DNA of 56,625 nucleotides from an uncultured Roseovarius sp. (GTDB lineage Bacteria; Pseudomonadota; Alphaproteobacteria; Rhodobacterales; Rhodobacteraceae), in the NCBI GenBank assembly GCA_934501475.1, contig CAKSUL010000005.1, forward strand, positions 1 to 56,625, written 5' to 3'. The notes beneath the pieces are model-generated. The model saw nothing but the letters and a program-made list of their open reading frames with translations. It ran no database searches and was not told the DNA's origin. Below, one piece after another: positions 43,933-53,276 of the stretch; position 1 is the first letter of the stretch; the number at the start of each line of letters is the position of its first letter. The translations under genes were made by a program, and so were the position numbers.

Positions 43933-46008
43933 ATGGCCCGTGATCCGCGTTACGATATCCTGTTCGCGCCGCTGAAAATCGGCCCTGTGACCGCGAAGAA
44001 CCGGTTCTATCAGGTGCCCCATTGCACCGGCATGGGCTGGGCGCGCCCGCGCACCGTGGCACGGATGCGCGGCGTCAAGGCCGAGGGCGGCTGGGGCGTG
44101 GTATGCACCGAATACAACTCGATCCACCCGACATCGGATGATCTGCCGCATGTGTCGGCCTCGCTCTGGGATGACAGCGATATCCGCAACAACGCGCTGA
44201 TGACCGAAAAGGTGCATGAGCATGGCGCATTGGCCGGGGCCGAACTGTGGTATGGCGGGGTGCGCAGCGCAAATCTGATGACGCGCGAAGTGCCGATGGA
44301 TCTGTCGTCGATGCCCAACACCGCCGGGATGCCGTTTCAGACCCGCGCCATGGACAAGGCCGATATCCGCGCCCTGCGCCGCTGGCACCGCGAGGCGGCG
44401 TTGCGCGCGCGCGCCGCCGAATTCGACATCGTCTATGTCTACGCCACGCACACCTATCTGCTGTCGAACTTCCTCAGCCGGCGCATCAACACCCGCAGCG
44501 ATGAATATGGCGGCAGCCTTGAAAACCGGGTGCGGCTGGTGCGCGAGCTGATCGAGGAAACCAGGGATGCGGTCGGGGATCGCTGCGCGGTCGCGGTGCG
44601 CTTTTCGGCGGATGAGGAGATCGGACAGGACGGTGTGCCCATCCACGGTGAGCGGCGCGACATGTTTGCCATTCTGGCCGAATTGCCGGACCTGTGGGAC
44701 ATCAATATCGCGGATTACAGCCTTGAGATGGGGGTGTCGCGCTTTGTCGGGGAGGGCGCGCTGGAACCCTACATGGATTTCGTGAAATCCCAGACCAGCA
44801 AGCCCGTGGTGACGGTGGGGCGCTTTACCTCGCCGGACACGATGGTCAGCCAGATCAGGCGCGGCATCACCGATCTGATCGGGGCCGCGCGCCCCTCGAT
44901 TGCCGATCCGTTCCTGCCCCGCAAGATCGAAGAGGGCCGCATCGAGGATATCCGCGAATGTATCGGCTGCAACATCTGCTATTCCGGCGACAGCCTTGGC
45001 GTGCCGATCCGCTGCACCCAGAACCCGACCATGGGCGAGGAATGGCGCAAGGGCTGGCACCCCGAACGCATCGCGCCGCGCACCTCGGACGACAAGGTGC
45101 TGGTGGTCGGGGCGGGGCCTGCGGGGCTTGAGGCGGCGCATGCCCTTGGCAAACGCGGCTATCGCGTCATGCTGGCCGAGGCGACGCGCGATCTGGGCGG
45201 GCGTGTCCTGCGTGAGGCGGGTTTGCCGGGAATGGGTGAATATATCCGCGTGCGCGATTACCGCGAACAGCAACTGATGAAGATGCCCAATGTCGAGATA
45301 TTCCGCGAAAGCCGGCTCAGCGCGCAGGATGTGCTGGATGTGGGGGCCGATCATGTCGCCATCGCCACTGGCGCGTCATGGCGCAGCGACCGCTTTGACG
45401 GTGAGGTCTATCTGCCCGTCGCCCCCGCCCGCAGCACCGCCGAGATCCTGACGGCGGATGACATCATGAACGGGCAATTGCCGACAGGGGCGACGCTGGT
45501 CTGTGACGAGGACGGCTATTACATGGGCGGCGTCATTGCCGAGCGTCTGATCGCGGCCGGGCTGGCGGTGACCCTTGTCACGCCATCCGACTCCGTGTCG
45601 CCATGGGCCGGCAAGACCGCCGAGCGGTGGCGCATCCGCACCCACCTGATGCGGCTGGGGGTGGATCTGGAACTGGCGCAGGTGCTGGTCTCGTTCGACG
45701 GGCGGGCGGCCACGCTGTCTTGCGCCTATAGCGGGCGCGAAAAGGCCGTGCAGGTCGCCTCGGTGGTCATGGTCACGCAGCGCCGCCCCGAGGATGCGCT
45801 CTATCGCGACCTGCTGGCGATGGCCCCCGACGCGGACGGAGACGGCGCGCGCCTGCCGTTCAGCCTGCGCCGGATCGGCGATTGCGAGGCCCCGGCGATC
45901 ATCGCCGCCGCCGTCTATGCCGGGCACCGCTATGCACGGGAACTGGGCCGCGACGCCGATGTGCCGCTGAGGCATGATCGTGTCGATGTGGGCGCGATGC
46001 CGGACTGA
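43933..46008 (+). CDS. Trimethylamine dehydrogenase-like FMN/4Fe-4S/FAD oxidoreductase, paralogue 2
   Basis: 691-aa paralogue of the preceding gene, 14 bp downstream. Cys31 (RFYQVPHC) again matches the covalent FMN cysteine, and Tyr61 (VVCTEYNS) keeps TMADH Tyr60. 4Fe-4S ligands are C343, C346, C349 and C361 (CIGCNICYSGD). The Trp264/Asp267 positions read Tyr and Glu (ADYSLEMGVSRF), and Trp355 is lost (YSGDSLG). Tyr/His of the catalytic pair persist in YVYATHTYL. It differs from paralogue 1 at several cage positions, so the two probably act in sequence on different N-methyl intermediates. Electron acceptor likely ETF, not encoded here. Confidence 0.9.
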   Translation: MARDPRYDILFAPLKIGPVTAKNRFYQVPHCTGMGWARPRTVARMRGVKAEGGWGVVCTEYNSIHPTSDDLPHVSASLWDDSDIRNNALMTEKVHEHGALAGAELWYGGVRSANLMTREVPMDLSSMPNTAGMPFQTRAMDKADIRALRRWHREAALRARAAEFDIVYVYATHTYLLSNFLSRRINTRSDEYGGSLENRVRLVRELIEETRDAVGDRCAVAVRFSADEEIGQDGVPIHGERRDMFAILAELPDLWDINIADYSLEMGVSRFVGEGALEPYMDFVKSQTSKPVVTVGRFTSPDTMVSQIRRGITDLIGAARPSIADPFLPRKIEEGRIEDIRECIGCNICYSGDSLGVPIRCTQNPTMGEEWRKGWHPERIAPRTSDDKVLVVGAGPAGLEAAHALGKRGYRVMLAEATRDLGGRVLREAGLPGMGEYIRVRDYREQQLMKMPNVEIFRESRLSAQDVLDVGADHVAIATGASWRSDRFDGEVYLPVAPARSTAEILTADDIMNGQLPTGATLVCDEDGYYMGGVIAERLIAAGLAVTLVTPSDSVSPWAGKTAERWRIRTHLMRLGVDLELAQVLVSFDGRAATLSCAYSGREKAVQVASVVMVTQRRPEDALYRDLLAMAPDADGDGARLPFSLRRIGDCEAPAIIAAAVYAGHRYARELGRDADVPLRHDRVDVGAMPD

Positions 46009-46101
46009 GCGCGATGCCGGAATGAGCGCGCCATGCGCGGATGATGCGCCTGCCTTCCCACTTGCAATCGCGCCCCGCCATGCCAGAGTGAGCACGCCAT
46101 G
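45997..46101 (+). repeat. Degenerate direct repeats around the start of paralogue 3
   Basis: ATGCCGGACTGAGCGCG (45997-46013) is repeated at once as ATGCCGGAATGAGCGCGCC (from 46014), ending in ATG at 46035. A third copy, ATGCCAGAGTGAGCACGCC (from 46080), ends in the real ATG at 46099. Copies 2 and 3 match in 19 of 22 bases including that ATG. The first copy contains the stop of paralogue 2. Confidence 0.75.
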
Positions 46102-48063
46102 ACATCGGATCTCAAAACCCTTTTCTCGCCCTTCACCATCGGCCCTCAGACGGTCAGGAACCGCATTTTCTCGACCGGGCACATGACGGTGATGCTGGAA
46201 AACGGCCTGCCCAGTGACGCGATGGTCGCCTATCACGCGGCCCGGGCGCGCGGCGGGGCGGGGCTGATCATCACCGAGGCGGCGCGCGTGCACCCCTCGG
46301 GCGAGTCCAGCCGCCCGGCGATCCGCGCCTACCTCGATGACTGCATTCCCGGCTATCGCCGCATTGCCGATGCCTGCCATGCCGAAGGCTGCAAGCTGTT
46401 TGCGCAACTGACGCATCCGGGGCGCGAAATGGGGCAGGCGGCGGATGGCACCCACGCGGTTGCCATCGCCCCCTCGGCCACCCCGAACGAGCGGTTTCAC
46501 GTCATGCCGCGCGCCATGCCCGCCGCGCTGGTGGATGAGATCATCGCCGGGTTCGGGGCCGCCGCCGCGCGGCTGCGCGCCGCAGGTGTGGACGGGGTCG
46601 AGCTGGTGGCCTCGCATGGCTATCTGTTGTCGCAGTTCCTCAACCCGCGCATCAATCAGCGCCGCGATTCATACGGTGGCAGTCTGGAAAACCGGATGCG
46701 GTTTCTGCGCGCCTGCCTGGATGCGGCGCGCGCAGGGGCCGGGCCGGACATGGCGCTTGGCATCCGTATCTCGGGCGATGAGCGCGATCACGACGGGCTG
46801 GAGCAATCCGAGGTGCTTGAGGTCTGCGCCGCCCTCGCGCGCGATGGCGTGCTGGATTATCTCAACATCACGGCGGGCACGTCGGCGGGGCTGGCCGGAT
46901 CGACGCATATCGTGCCGCCGATGGCGATGGAGACGGCCTATACCGCGCCGCTGGCGGCGGCGATCCGGGCGCGCACCGGCCTGCCGATCCTGGTGGCGGG
47001 GCGGATCAATCAGCCCCAGATCGCCGAGGCGGTTCTGGCCAGCGGGCAGGCCGACATGTGCGGCATGACCCGCGCGCTGATCGCCGATCCGCTGATGCCG
47101 CAAAAGGCCCGCGCCGGGCGGCTGGACGATATCCGCGCCTGCGTGGCGTGCAATCAGGCCTGTATCGGGCATATGCTGAACGGGTTCGCGATCTCCTGCA
47201 TCCAGCATCCCGAAACCGGGCGCGAACTGGAATACGGCGAAATGCGCCCTGCATCCGTGCGGCGCAAGGTGATGGTGGTCGGCGGCGGGCCGGGGGGCAT
47301 GAAGGCGGCGGCGATCGCGGCGGCGCGCGGCCATGATGTCACGCTTTGCGAGGCCGGTGATCGCCTTGGCGGGCAGGTCAATCTGGCGCAGTTGCTGCCC
47401 GGACGCGGCGAATTCGGCGGCGTGACGACCAATCTGGAACGCGAGATGCGACAGGCCGGCGCGCGCGTGCATCTCAACCGCGCCGTGACCCGCGCGATGA
47501 TCGAGGACGCGGCCCCGGATGCGGTGATCCTTGCCACCGGGGCCACGCCCTATGCCCCGGTGATCGACGGCGCGCAGGAGGCCCATGTCATTGATGCGTG
47601 GCAGCTGTTGCAGGGCGCGGCCAATCCGGGCGGGCGCGTGGTGCTGGCCGATTGGCGCTGTGACTGGATCGGCCTTGGGCTGGCCGAAAGGCTGGCGCGC
47701 GAGGGCCGCCATGTCCGCCTTGCGGTGAATGGGATGACGGCGGGGCAGACGATCCCGCAATATGCGCGCGATGTGTGGCTGGGCACGCTGCATCGCCTCG
47801 GGGTCGAGGTGATCCCCTATATGCGCCTCTACGGCGTGGACAGCGACACCGCCTATTTCCAGCACACGCTGAGCGGTGAGCCGGTGATCCTTGATCAGAC
47901 CGAGACATTGGTGACCTGCCTCGGCCATCAGCCGGTGAGCACGCTGGCCGAGGCGCTGGAGGATTGGCGCGGTGGCGCGCTGCACCTGATCGGCGATTGC
48001 CTGTCGCCGCGCACCGTCGAGGAGGCGGTGCTGGAAGGGCTGCGCGTCGCCAGCATGATCTGA
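46099..48063 (+). CDS. FMN/4Fe-4S/FAD oxidoreductase, N-methylproline demethylase/dienoyl-CoA reductase-like, paralogue 3
   Basis: 654-aa member of the same superfamily but a different branch. The barrel begins SPFTIGPQTVRNRIFSTGH; there is no Cys at the covalent-FMN position, so FMN is probably non-covalent. 4Fe-4S ligands are C348, C351, C355 and C367 (CVACNQACIGH, AISCIQH), followed by VMVVGGGPGGMKAA. The VASHGYLLSQFLNPRIN stretch is typical of StcD-like demethylases and 2,4-dienoyl-CoA reductases. Family relatives demethylate N-methylproline or dimethylglycine. Last gene of the tetR2 run; converges with the RND pump at a 10-bp gap. Confidence 0.88.
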   Translation: MTSDLKTLFSPFTIGPQTVRNRIFSTGHMTVMLENGLPSDAMVAYHAARARGGAGLIITEAARVHPSGESSRPAIRAYLDDCIPGYRRIADACHAEGCKLFAQLTHPGREMGQAADGTHAVAIAPSATPNERFHVMPRAMPAALVDEIIAGFGAAAARLRAAGVDGVELVASHGYLLSQFLNPRINQRRDSYGGSLENRMRFLRACLDAARAGAGPDMALGIRISGDERDHDGLEQSEVLEVCAALARDGVLDYLNITAGTSAGLAGSTHIVPPMAMETAYTAPLAAAIRARTGLPILVAGRINQPQIAEAVLASGQADMCGMTRALIADPLMPQKARAGRLDDIRACVACNQACIGHMLNGFAISCIQHPETGRELEYGEMRPASVRRKVMVVGGGPGGMKAAAIAAARGHDVTLCEAGDRLGGQVNLAQLLPGRGEFGGVTTNLEREMRQAGARVHLNRAVTRAMIEDAAPDAVILATGATPYAPVIDGAQEAHVIDAWQLLQGAANPGGRVVLADWRCDWIGLGLAERLAREGRHVRLAVNGMTAGQTIPQYARDVWLGTLHRLGVEVIPYMRLYGVDSDTAYFQHTLSGEPVILDQTETLVTCLGHQPVSTLAEALEDWRGGALHLIGDCLSPRTVEEAVLEGLRVASMI

Positions 48064-48073
48064 GGCGGGGCGT

Positions 48074-51000
48074 TCAGGCGTCTTTTGCCGGGCCTTCATC
48101 CTCGGGCTTGACCCGGAACACCGCCAGATAGAGCGCGGGCGCAAAGACCAGCGTGATGATCGTGCCGACGATGATCCCGCCCATCATCGCATAGGCCATC
48201 GGCCCCCAGAAGATCTGCCGGGAAATCGGGATCAGCGCCAGGCTGGCCGCGGCGGCGGTCAGCAGGATCGGGCGCGCGCGGCTGTCGCTGGCCTCGAACA
48301 CGGCGTCCCACGCGCTGCGCCCCTTTTCGCGCAGAACCTCGATCTCATGCACCAGGATGATCGAGTTGCGGATCAGGATGCCGATCAGCGCCAGCACCCC
48401 CAGAATGGCCACGAACCCCAGAGGCGCGCCCGAGGGCACCAATGCCGCCACCACCCCGATCAGCCCCAGAGGCGCGACGCAGATCACCACGAAACTGAGG
48501 CGGAAGCCCTGCATCTGCACCATGATCAGCACCAGCATGATCAACAGCATGACCGGCACCACGGCCGCGATCGGGGCCTGGCTGTCGGCGCTGGATTCCA
48601 CCGTGCCGCCGATATCGGCGCGATAACCCGGCGGCAGATCGGCATTGAACGCCGCGATCCTGCCGCTCAGCGCATCCACGATGGTGGCCGGCTGATCCTT
48701 GGAATTGATCGCCGCCTTGAGGGTGATCGTGGGCGTGCGGTTGCGCTGATGGATCACCGGCTGTTCGGTGCCATACTCGAAGGTGGCGACGCTGCGCAGC
48801 GGGAAGCTGGTGCCGCTGGCGGTGCTGAGTTGCAGATCCGACAGCGCCTCGACCGATTGGCGCGATGTGTCGTCGCCGCGCGCCAGGATGTCGATCAGAT
48901 ATGGCGCATCGCGCAGCTTTGTCACCTCGACCCCGTCAAAGATGGCGTTGAGCGCGGTGGCGATGTCCTTGGCGGTGATGCCCAGCTGGCGCGCCTTGTC
49001 CTGCAGGATCTCGACGCGGATCACGCGCGAGGGTTCGTTCCAGTCCATGACCACGCCGCCCAGTCGCGCATCGCTGGCGATCACGCCGGCCAGATCGCGC
49101 GCGCGGTCGCGCAGCACGTCGATATCCGGCCCGGTAAAGCGGTATTGCACCGGGCGCCCCACCGGCGGGCCGATCTCAAGCAGCTTGACGAAATTGTCCA
49201 CGCCGGGAAATTCGGTGGCCGCCACCGCGTTCAGTTGGCTGCGCAACGCATCGCGCGCCTCGACCGAAGGTGTCTGGATCACGATCTGCCCGATATTCGG
49301 CCCCGCCGTCGGCACATCGAACGACAACAGGAAACGTGGCGCCCCGCGCCCCGCATAGGACGACCAGAACAGCACATTCTCGTTGTCCCTCAGATGGCTT
49401 TCCATCCGGTCCAGCTGGGCCATGGTGGCGTTGATCGAGGCGTTCTGCGGCAGGGTCATGTCCACGATCAGTTCGGGACGGTCCGAGTTGGGAAAGAACT
49501 GCTGTTCGACAAAGCGCATCGACCAGATCGCGCCGCCGAACACGACCAGCGTCAGGATGATGGTCGTCCATTTGAAGCGCATCGCCGCGCGCAGCACGCC
49601 GTGAAACATCCGCCGGAACCGGCCCGGCCCTTTGTGGTGCTGCGCCATGTTCGGCGACAGCAGCGTGACCCCCAGCAGCGGCGCGAACAGCACCGCCACC
49701 ACCCAAGACACGGTCAGCGACACCGCAATCACCACGAACAGCGAAAAGGTGAACTCGCCCGCCGCCGAACTGTTCAGCCCGATGGGGATGAACCCCGCGA
49801 CGGTGACCAGCGTGCCGCTGAGCATCGGAAACGCGATCGAGGTCCACGCATAGGAGGCCGAGGCGGTCAGGCTCTCGCCGCGCTCAAGGCGCGAAATCAT
49901 GGTTTCGATCGCAATCATCGCGTCATCCACCAGCAGGCCCAGCGAAATGATCAGCGCCCCCAGTGAAATTCGCTGCAAGGTGATGCCGTAGATATCCATG
50001 ATCACGAAGGTGATCGCCAGAACCAGCGGGATGGTCAGCGTCACCACCAGCCCCGCGCGCAGGCCCAGCGACAGGAAGCTGACCGCCAGAACGATCAGGA
50101 CCGCCTCGATCAGGGCCATGACGAAATGATTGACCGCCTCCTCCACGACATGGGGCTGATCGGCCACCTGATGGATCTCGATCCCGATCGGCAGATCGGC
50201 CTGCGCGCGCTGGATCACGTCGCCCAGAACCGCGCCATAGTCGATGATATTGGCACCCTCGCGCATGCCCACCGACAGGCCCACGGCCTCCTGTCCGTTA
50301 TAGCGGAATATCTCGCGTGGCGGGTCGGCGTAACCGCGCGAGATGTCGGCGACATCCGCCAGCCGGAAAAACCTGTCCCCCACCAGCAGGTTCACATCCT
50401 CAAGGCTGCCCTGACCGGAAAACTGCCCGCCGACCCGCACCAGAATACGCTCCTGCCCGGCGTCGATGACACCCGAGGGAATGATGGCGTTCTGCGCGGC
50501 CAGCGTCGCCAGCACCGCCTGCTGACTGAGGCCGAGGGCGGCCAGACGCTCGGTCGAGAATTCGAGAAAGATCATTTCCTCGCGGGTGCCGAAGATCTCG
50601 ACCTTGCCGGCATCGTCCAGACGCTGCACCTCGCGCTGCACCTCGCGCACGTAATCATGCACTTCGCGCGGGCTGAACCCGTCCGAGGTAAAGGCATAGA
50701 TATTGCCGAACACGTCGCCAAAGCTGTCGTTGAACTGAAAACCGGCGAATTCGGCGGGGAATTCGGGGCGAATATCGGCCATCATGTTGCGCACGGTCTG
50801 CCAGACGCGGGGCAGTTGGTCGGCCTTGGTCGTGGGCAGCAATTCGACATAGACGATCGCCTCGCCGGGGCGGGTGATCGAGCGGGTGAAGTCCAGCTCG
50901 TCCAGATCCTCCAGCTTTTTCTCGATCCGGTCGGTGACCTGCGTGCGGGTCTCGGCGGTGTCGGCGCCGGGCAGGGCGGCGGCGATGATCATCGTCTTGA

Positions 51001-51133
51001 TCGAGAAGTTGGGATCCTCCTCGCGGCCGATATTCATATAGGACATCCCGCCCGCCACCAGCGAGATGATCATCAGGAACCACACGAACGACCGGTGCTT
51101 GAGCGCCCAGTCCGACAGGTTGAAACGGCTCAT
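48074..51133 (-). CDS. RND efflux transporter, inner-membrane pump (AcrB/MdtB-like)
   Basis: 1019-aa proton-driven pump with twelve helices and two large periplasmic loops. The N-terminus LSDWALKHRSFVWFLMIISL and GREEDPNFSIKTMIIAAALP fit the HAE1-like AcrB superfamily; helix 4 residues GALIISLGLLVDDAMIAIE hold the Asp-Asp pair used in proton relay. It overlaps the second membrane-fusion gene by 4 bases. The substrate class (drugs, bile salts, solvents) is not readable. No outer-membrane TolC gene is in the operon. Confidence 0.94.
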   Translation of the reverse strand: MSRFNLSDWALKHRSFVWFLMIISLVAGGMSYMNIGREEDPNFSIKTMIIAAALPGADTAETRTQVTDRIEKKLEDLDELDFTRSITRPGEAIVYVELLPTTKADQLPRVWQTVRNMMADIRPEFPAEFAGFQFNDSFGDVFGNIYAFTSDGFSPREVHDYVREVQREVQRLDDAGKVEIFGTREEMIFLEFSTERLAALGLSQQAVLATLAAQNAIIPSGVIDAGQERILVRVGGQFSGQGSLEDVNLLVGDRFFRLADVADISRGYADPPREIFRYNGQEAVGLSVGMREGANIIDYGAVLGDVIQRAQADLPIGIEIHQVADQPHVVEEAVNHFVMALIEAVLIVLAVSFLSLGLRAGLVVTLTIPLVLAITFVIMDIYGITLQRISLGALIISLGLLVDDAMIAIETMISRLERGESLTASASYAWTSIAFPMLSGTLVTVAGFIPIGLNSSAAGEFTFSLFVVIAVSLTVSWVVAVLFAPLLGVTLLSPNMAQHHKGPGRFRRMFHGVLRAAMRFKWTTIILTLVVFGGAIWSMRFVEQQFFPNSDRPELIVDMTLPQNASINATMAQLDRMESHLRDNENVLFWSSYAGRGAPRFLLSFDVPTAGPNIGQIVIQTPSVEARDALRSQLNAVAATEFPGVDNFVKLLEIGPPVGRPVQYRFTGPDIDVLRDRARDLAGVIASDARLGGVVMDWNEPSRVIRVEILQDKARQLGITAKDIATALNAIFDGVEVTKLRDAPYLIDILARGDDTSRQSVEALSDLQLSTASGTSFPLRSVATFEYGTEQPVIHQRNRTPTITLKAAINSKDQPATIVDALSGRIAAFNADLPPGYRADIGGTVESSADSQAPIAAVVPVMLLIMLVLIMVQMQGFRLSFVVICVAPLGLIGVVAALVPSGAPLGFVAILGVLALIGILIRNSIILVHEIEVLREKGRSAWDAVFEASDSRARPILLTAAAASLALIPISRQIFWGPMAYAMMGGIIVGTIITLVFAPALYLAVFRVKPEDEGPAKDA

Positions 51134-52212
51134 TGGGTCACGCGCGGGCCGACGATCTGCCCGTCCTTGAGGGAATGGATGCCTTTGACGACGATCTCAT
51201 CGCCCGCCGTCAGCCCGTCGGTGATGCGCAGGCGCGCGCCGTAAGCCGCGCCGGGCGTCACGCTCTGGCGGTGCACGGTGTCGGTGGTGCGGTCGATCAG
51301 CCAGACCGCCGGGGCGGTGTCCGGATCCAGCAGCGCGGCGCGCGGGATGCTGAGGCTGGCCTGCGATGTCGCCATGACCGAGACCTGCACCAACGCGCCG
51401 AGGCGGAACCCCGGCGGCGCGTCCTCCAGCGTCAGGCGCAGGCGGCGGGTGCGGGTGCTGCGCTCGGCCATGGGGTCGATGCGGGCCAGGGTGGCGCGCG
51501 CGGTGATGTCGGGACCGGCCACCAGATAGGCGGTGAAGGTGGCCCCGATATCCAGCGCGGCGACGTCCTGTTCGGTCAGGTCGAGGATGATCTCACGCGC
51601 GTTGGTTCCCGCCAGCGTGACCACCGGCGCACCGGCGTCCAGCGTGCTGCCGGGCTCGGCGAATACCTGCGTGATGATGCCGTCCTGCGGTGCGCTCAGC
51701 GTGGCATAGCTGCGGATGTCGGCGGCGCGGGCGCGCGCGGCGATGGCCTGATCCAGCCGCGCCTGGGCGGCGGCCAGCTGGCGGGCGGCATCCTCGAGGC
51801 GCACATCCGCATCGACGCCGCGCGCCACCAGATCGCGGGCGCGCTGTTCGGCGTCGCGGGCCGATTTGAACTGCGCACTTGCCACCAGGACCCCTGCCTC
51901 GGCGGCGCGCAGATCCGCCTCAAGATCCTCGGGGTCCAGCCGGGCGATGATGTCGCCCTGCGCCACCTGATCGCCCAGATCCACCGGGCGGCTGGCCATG
52001 GTGCCGATCACCGGAAAGGCCAGGTCGGTCTGGGTGCGCGCCGCCACCACGCCCACATAGGACGGGCGCGTCGCCGAGGACAGATCGACGATCTCGGACG
52101 CCACCGGGCGCGGCTGTGGGGCCTGCGTGCCGCTTGCATCCTCGGCCAGCGCGGGTGCGCCGGGCGAACCAAGCGCGATCAGCAGAAGCAGGCTCGGCAA
52201 TACCGGTTTCAT
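51130..52212 (-). CDS. RND membrane-fusion protein 1 (HlyD/AcrA family)
   Basis: 360-aa periplasmic adaptor with a Sec signal (MKPVLPSLLLLIALGSPGAP). A biotinyl-lipoyl-like part (VDLGDQVAQGDIIARLDPED), a helical hairpin of about 70 residues, a beta-barrel and a C-terminal membrane-proximal domain follow. Its start and stop overlap neighbours by 4 bases each, so two adaptors and the pump are made from one transcript. Two different adaptors for one pump suggest a heteromeric adaptor ring, as seen in some Mex-type systems. Confidence 0.9.
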   Translation of the reverse strand: MKPVLPSLLLLIALGSPGAPALAEDASGTQAPQPRPVASEIVDLSSATRPSYVGVVAARTQTDLAFPVIGTMASRPVDLGDQVAQGDIIARLDPEDLEADLRAAEAGVLVASAQFKSARDAEQRARDLVARGVDADVRLEDAARQLAAAQARLDQAIAARARAADIRSYATLSAPQDGIITQVFAEPGSTLDAGAPVVTLAGTNAREIILDLTEQDVAALDIGATFTAYLVAGPDITARATLARIDPMAERSTRTRRLRLTLEDAPPGFRLGALVQVSVMATSQASLSIPRAALLDPDTAPAVWLIDRTTDTVHRQSVTPGAAYGARLRITDGLTAGDEIVVKGIHSLKDGQIVGPRVTQ

Positions 52213-53276
52213 TGCGTGTCCTCCAGCATCCGGACCACGCGGCCCGGATAGAGCAGATGCGCACCGTGCGTGACCACCCTTGTGCCCGGCTCGATGCCGC
52301 CATTCAGGATGATCCGCCCGGTTTCAAAGCGATCCACTTCGACCTGTTGCAGGCTGACGACGTTGGTCGCCTCATCGACGACCCAGACCGCGGGGCCGGC
52401 TTGGGTCGTGGACATGGCCGGGAAGGGCAGCACGATCTTGCTGCCGGATTGCCCGCGCACCATGCCGCGCACCGGGTCGCCATAGGTAAGCTGATCGGGC
52501 GGGTCGATGATGGCGACCTTGACCTCGACCGTGCCGGTGGACGGGTCCACCAGCGGCGACACCTGCCGCACGCGGCCCGAGAATTCAGCCACCGAATTGC
52601 CCAGCAGCGACAGCGTCACATCTTCGGAGCCGTCGGCATAGGCCAGCAGCGCCTCGGGCACCTCGAAGAGCGCATCAAACGCGTCGCCCACGGCAAGGTC
52701 CAGCACGCTCTGCGCCGCGCCGATCACCTGTCCCGGCTCGATCATGCGCCGGATCACGGTCACATCCGACGGCGCACGCAGCACCGTGTCCTCAAGCGCG
52801 GTGCGCGCGCGGTCCAGCTCGGCGGTTGCCCGCGCCAGGGTGCCGCTGGCGATGGCCAGCTTGTCCTCGGCGGTGTCGCGCGCGATCCGCGTGGTGGCGC
52901 CGCGTTCCAGCAGTGCGGTCTGACGGCGCAGATCCTCGCGCGCCTGATCGAAATCGGCCTGCGCGGTGGTCACGCCCGCCTCGGCGGCCAGCAGGGCCTG
53001 GGTCTGCTGGACGTCCTCCATCTGTGCCAGAACCGCGCCGGCGCCGACCCTGTCACCCTCATCCACCGCGACGGAGGTGACGCGCCCGCTGGCGGGAAAG
53101 GACACGCTCAGCGTTTCGCGCGCGGCAATGTCCCCCACCAGCGACATGATGCGGGTCTCGGCCTCGGGCCAGGCTGTCACGGTCGCGACCGCAAGCGGCT
53201 GATCGGCATGGACAGGCAGGCAGAGCGCGGGAATGCAGATCAGGCAGGCGGCAAGTAACCTTTGGCGCGATGTCAT
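52209..53276 (-). CDS. RND membrane-fusion protein 2 (HlyD/AcrA family)
   Basis: 355-aa adaptor, first gene of the pump operon. The signal peptide is MTSRQRLLAACLICIPALCLP; the lipoyl-like hammerhead is VDEGDRVGAGAVLAQMEDV, with a long coiled-coil hairpin from about residue 90 to 155 and a beta-barrel. It is only distantly similar to adaptor 1. The ATG at 53276 was chosen because the upstream extension of the frame is not signal-like. The promoter should lie in the 1.2-kb gap upstream; no regulator gene is adjacent. Confidence 0.9.
   Translation of the reverse strand: MTSRQRLLAACLICIPALCLPVHADQPLAVATVTAWPEAETRIMSLVGDIAARETLSVSFPASGRVTSVAVDEGDRVGAGAVLAQMEDVQQTQALLAAEAGVTTAQADFDQAREDLRRQTALLERGATTRIARDTAEDKLAIASGTLARATAELDRARTALEDTVLRAPSDVTVIRRMIEPGQVIGAAQSVLDLAVGDAFDALFEVPEALLAYADGSEDVTLSLLGNSVAEFSGRVRQVSPLVDPSTGTVEVKVAIIDPPDQLTYGDPVRGMVRGQSGSKIVLPFPAMSTTQAGPAVWVVDEATNVVSLQQVEVDRFETGRIILNGGIEPGTRVVTHGAHLLYPGRVVRMLEDTQ

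Noticed and set aside
42092..44062. 656-codon minus-strand frame over the flavoprotein genes
   Set aside because: Antisense of paralogue 1; the sense frame has cofactor motifs throughout.
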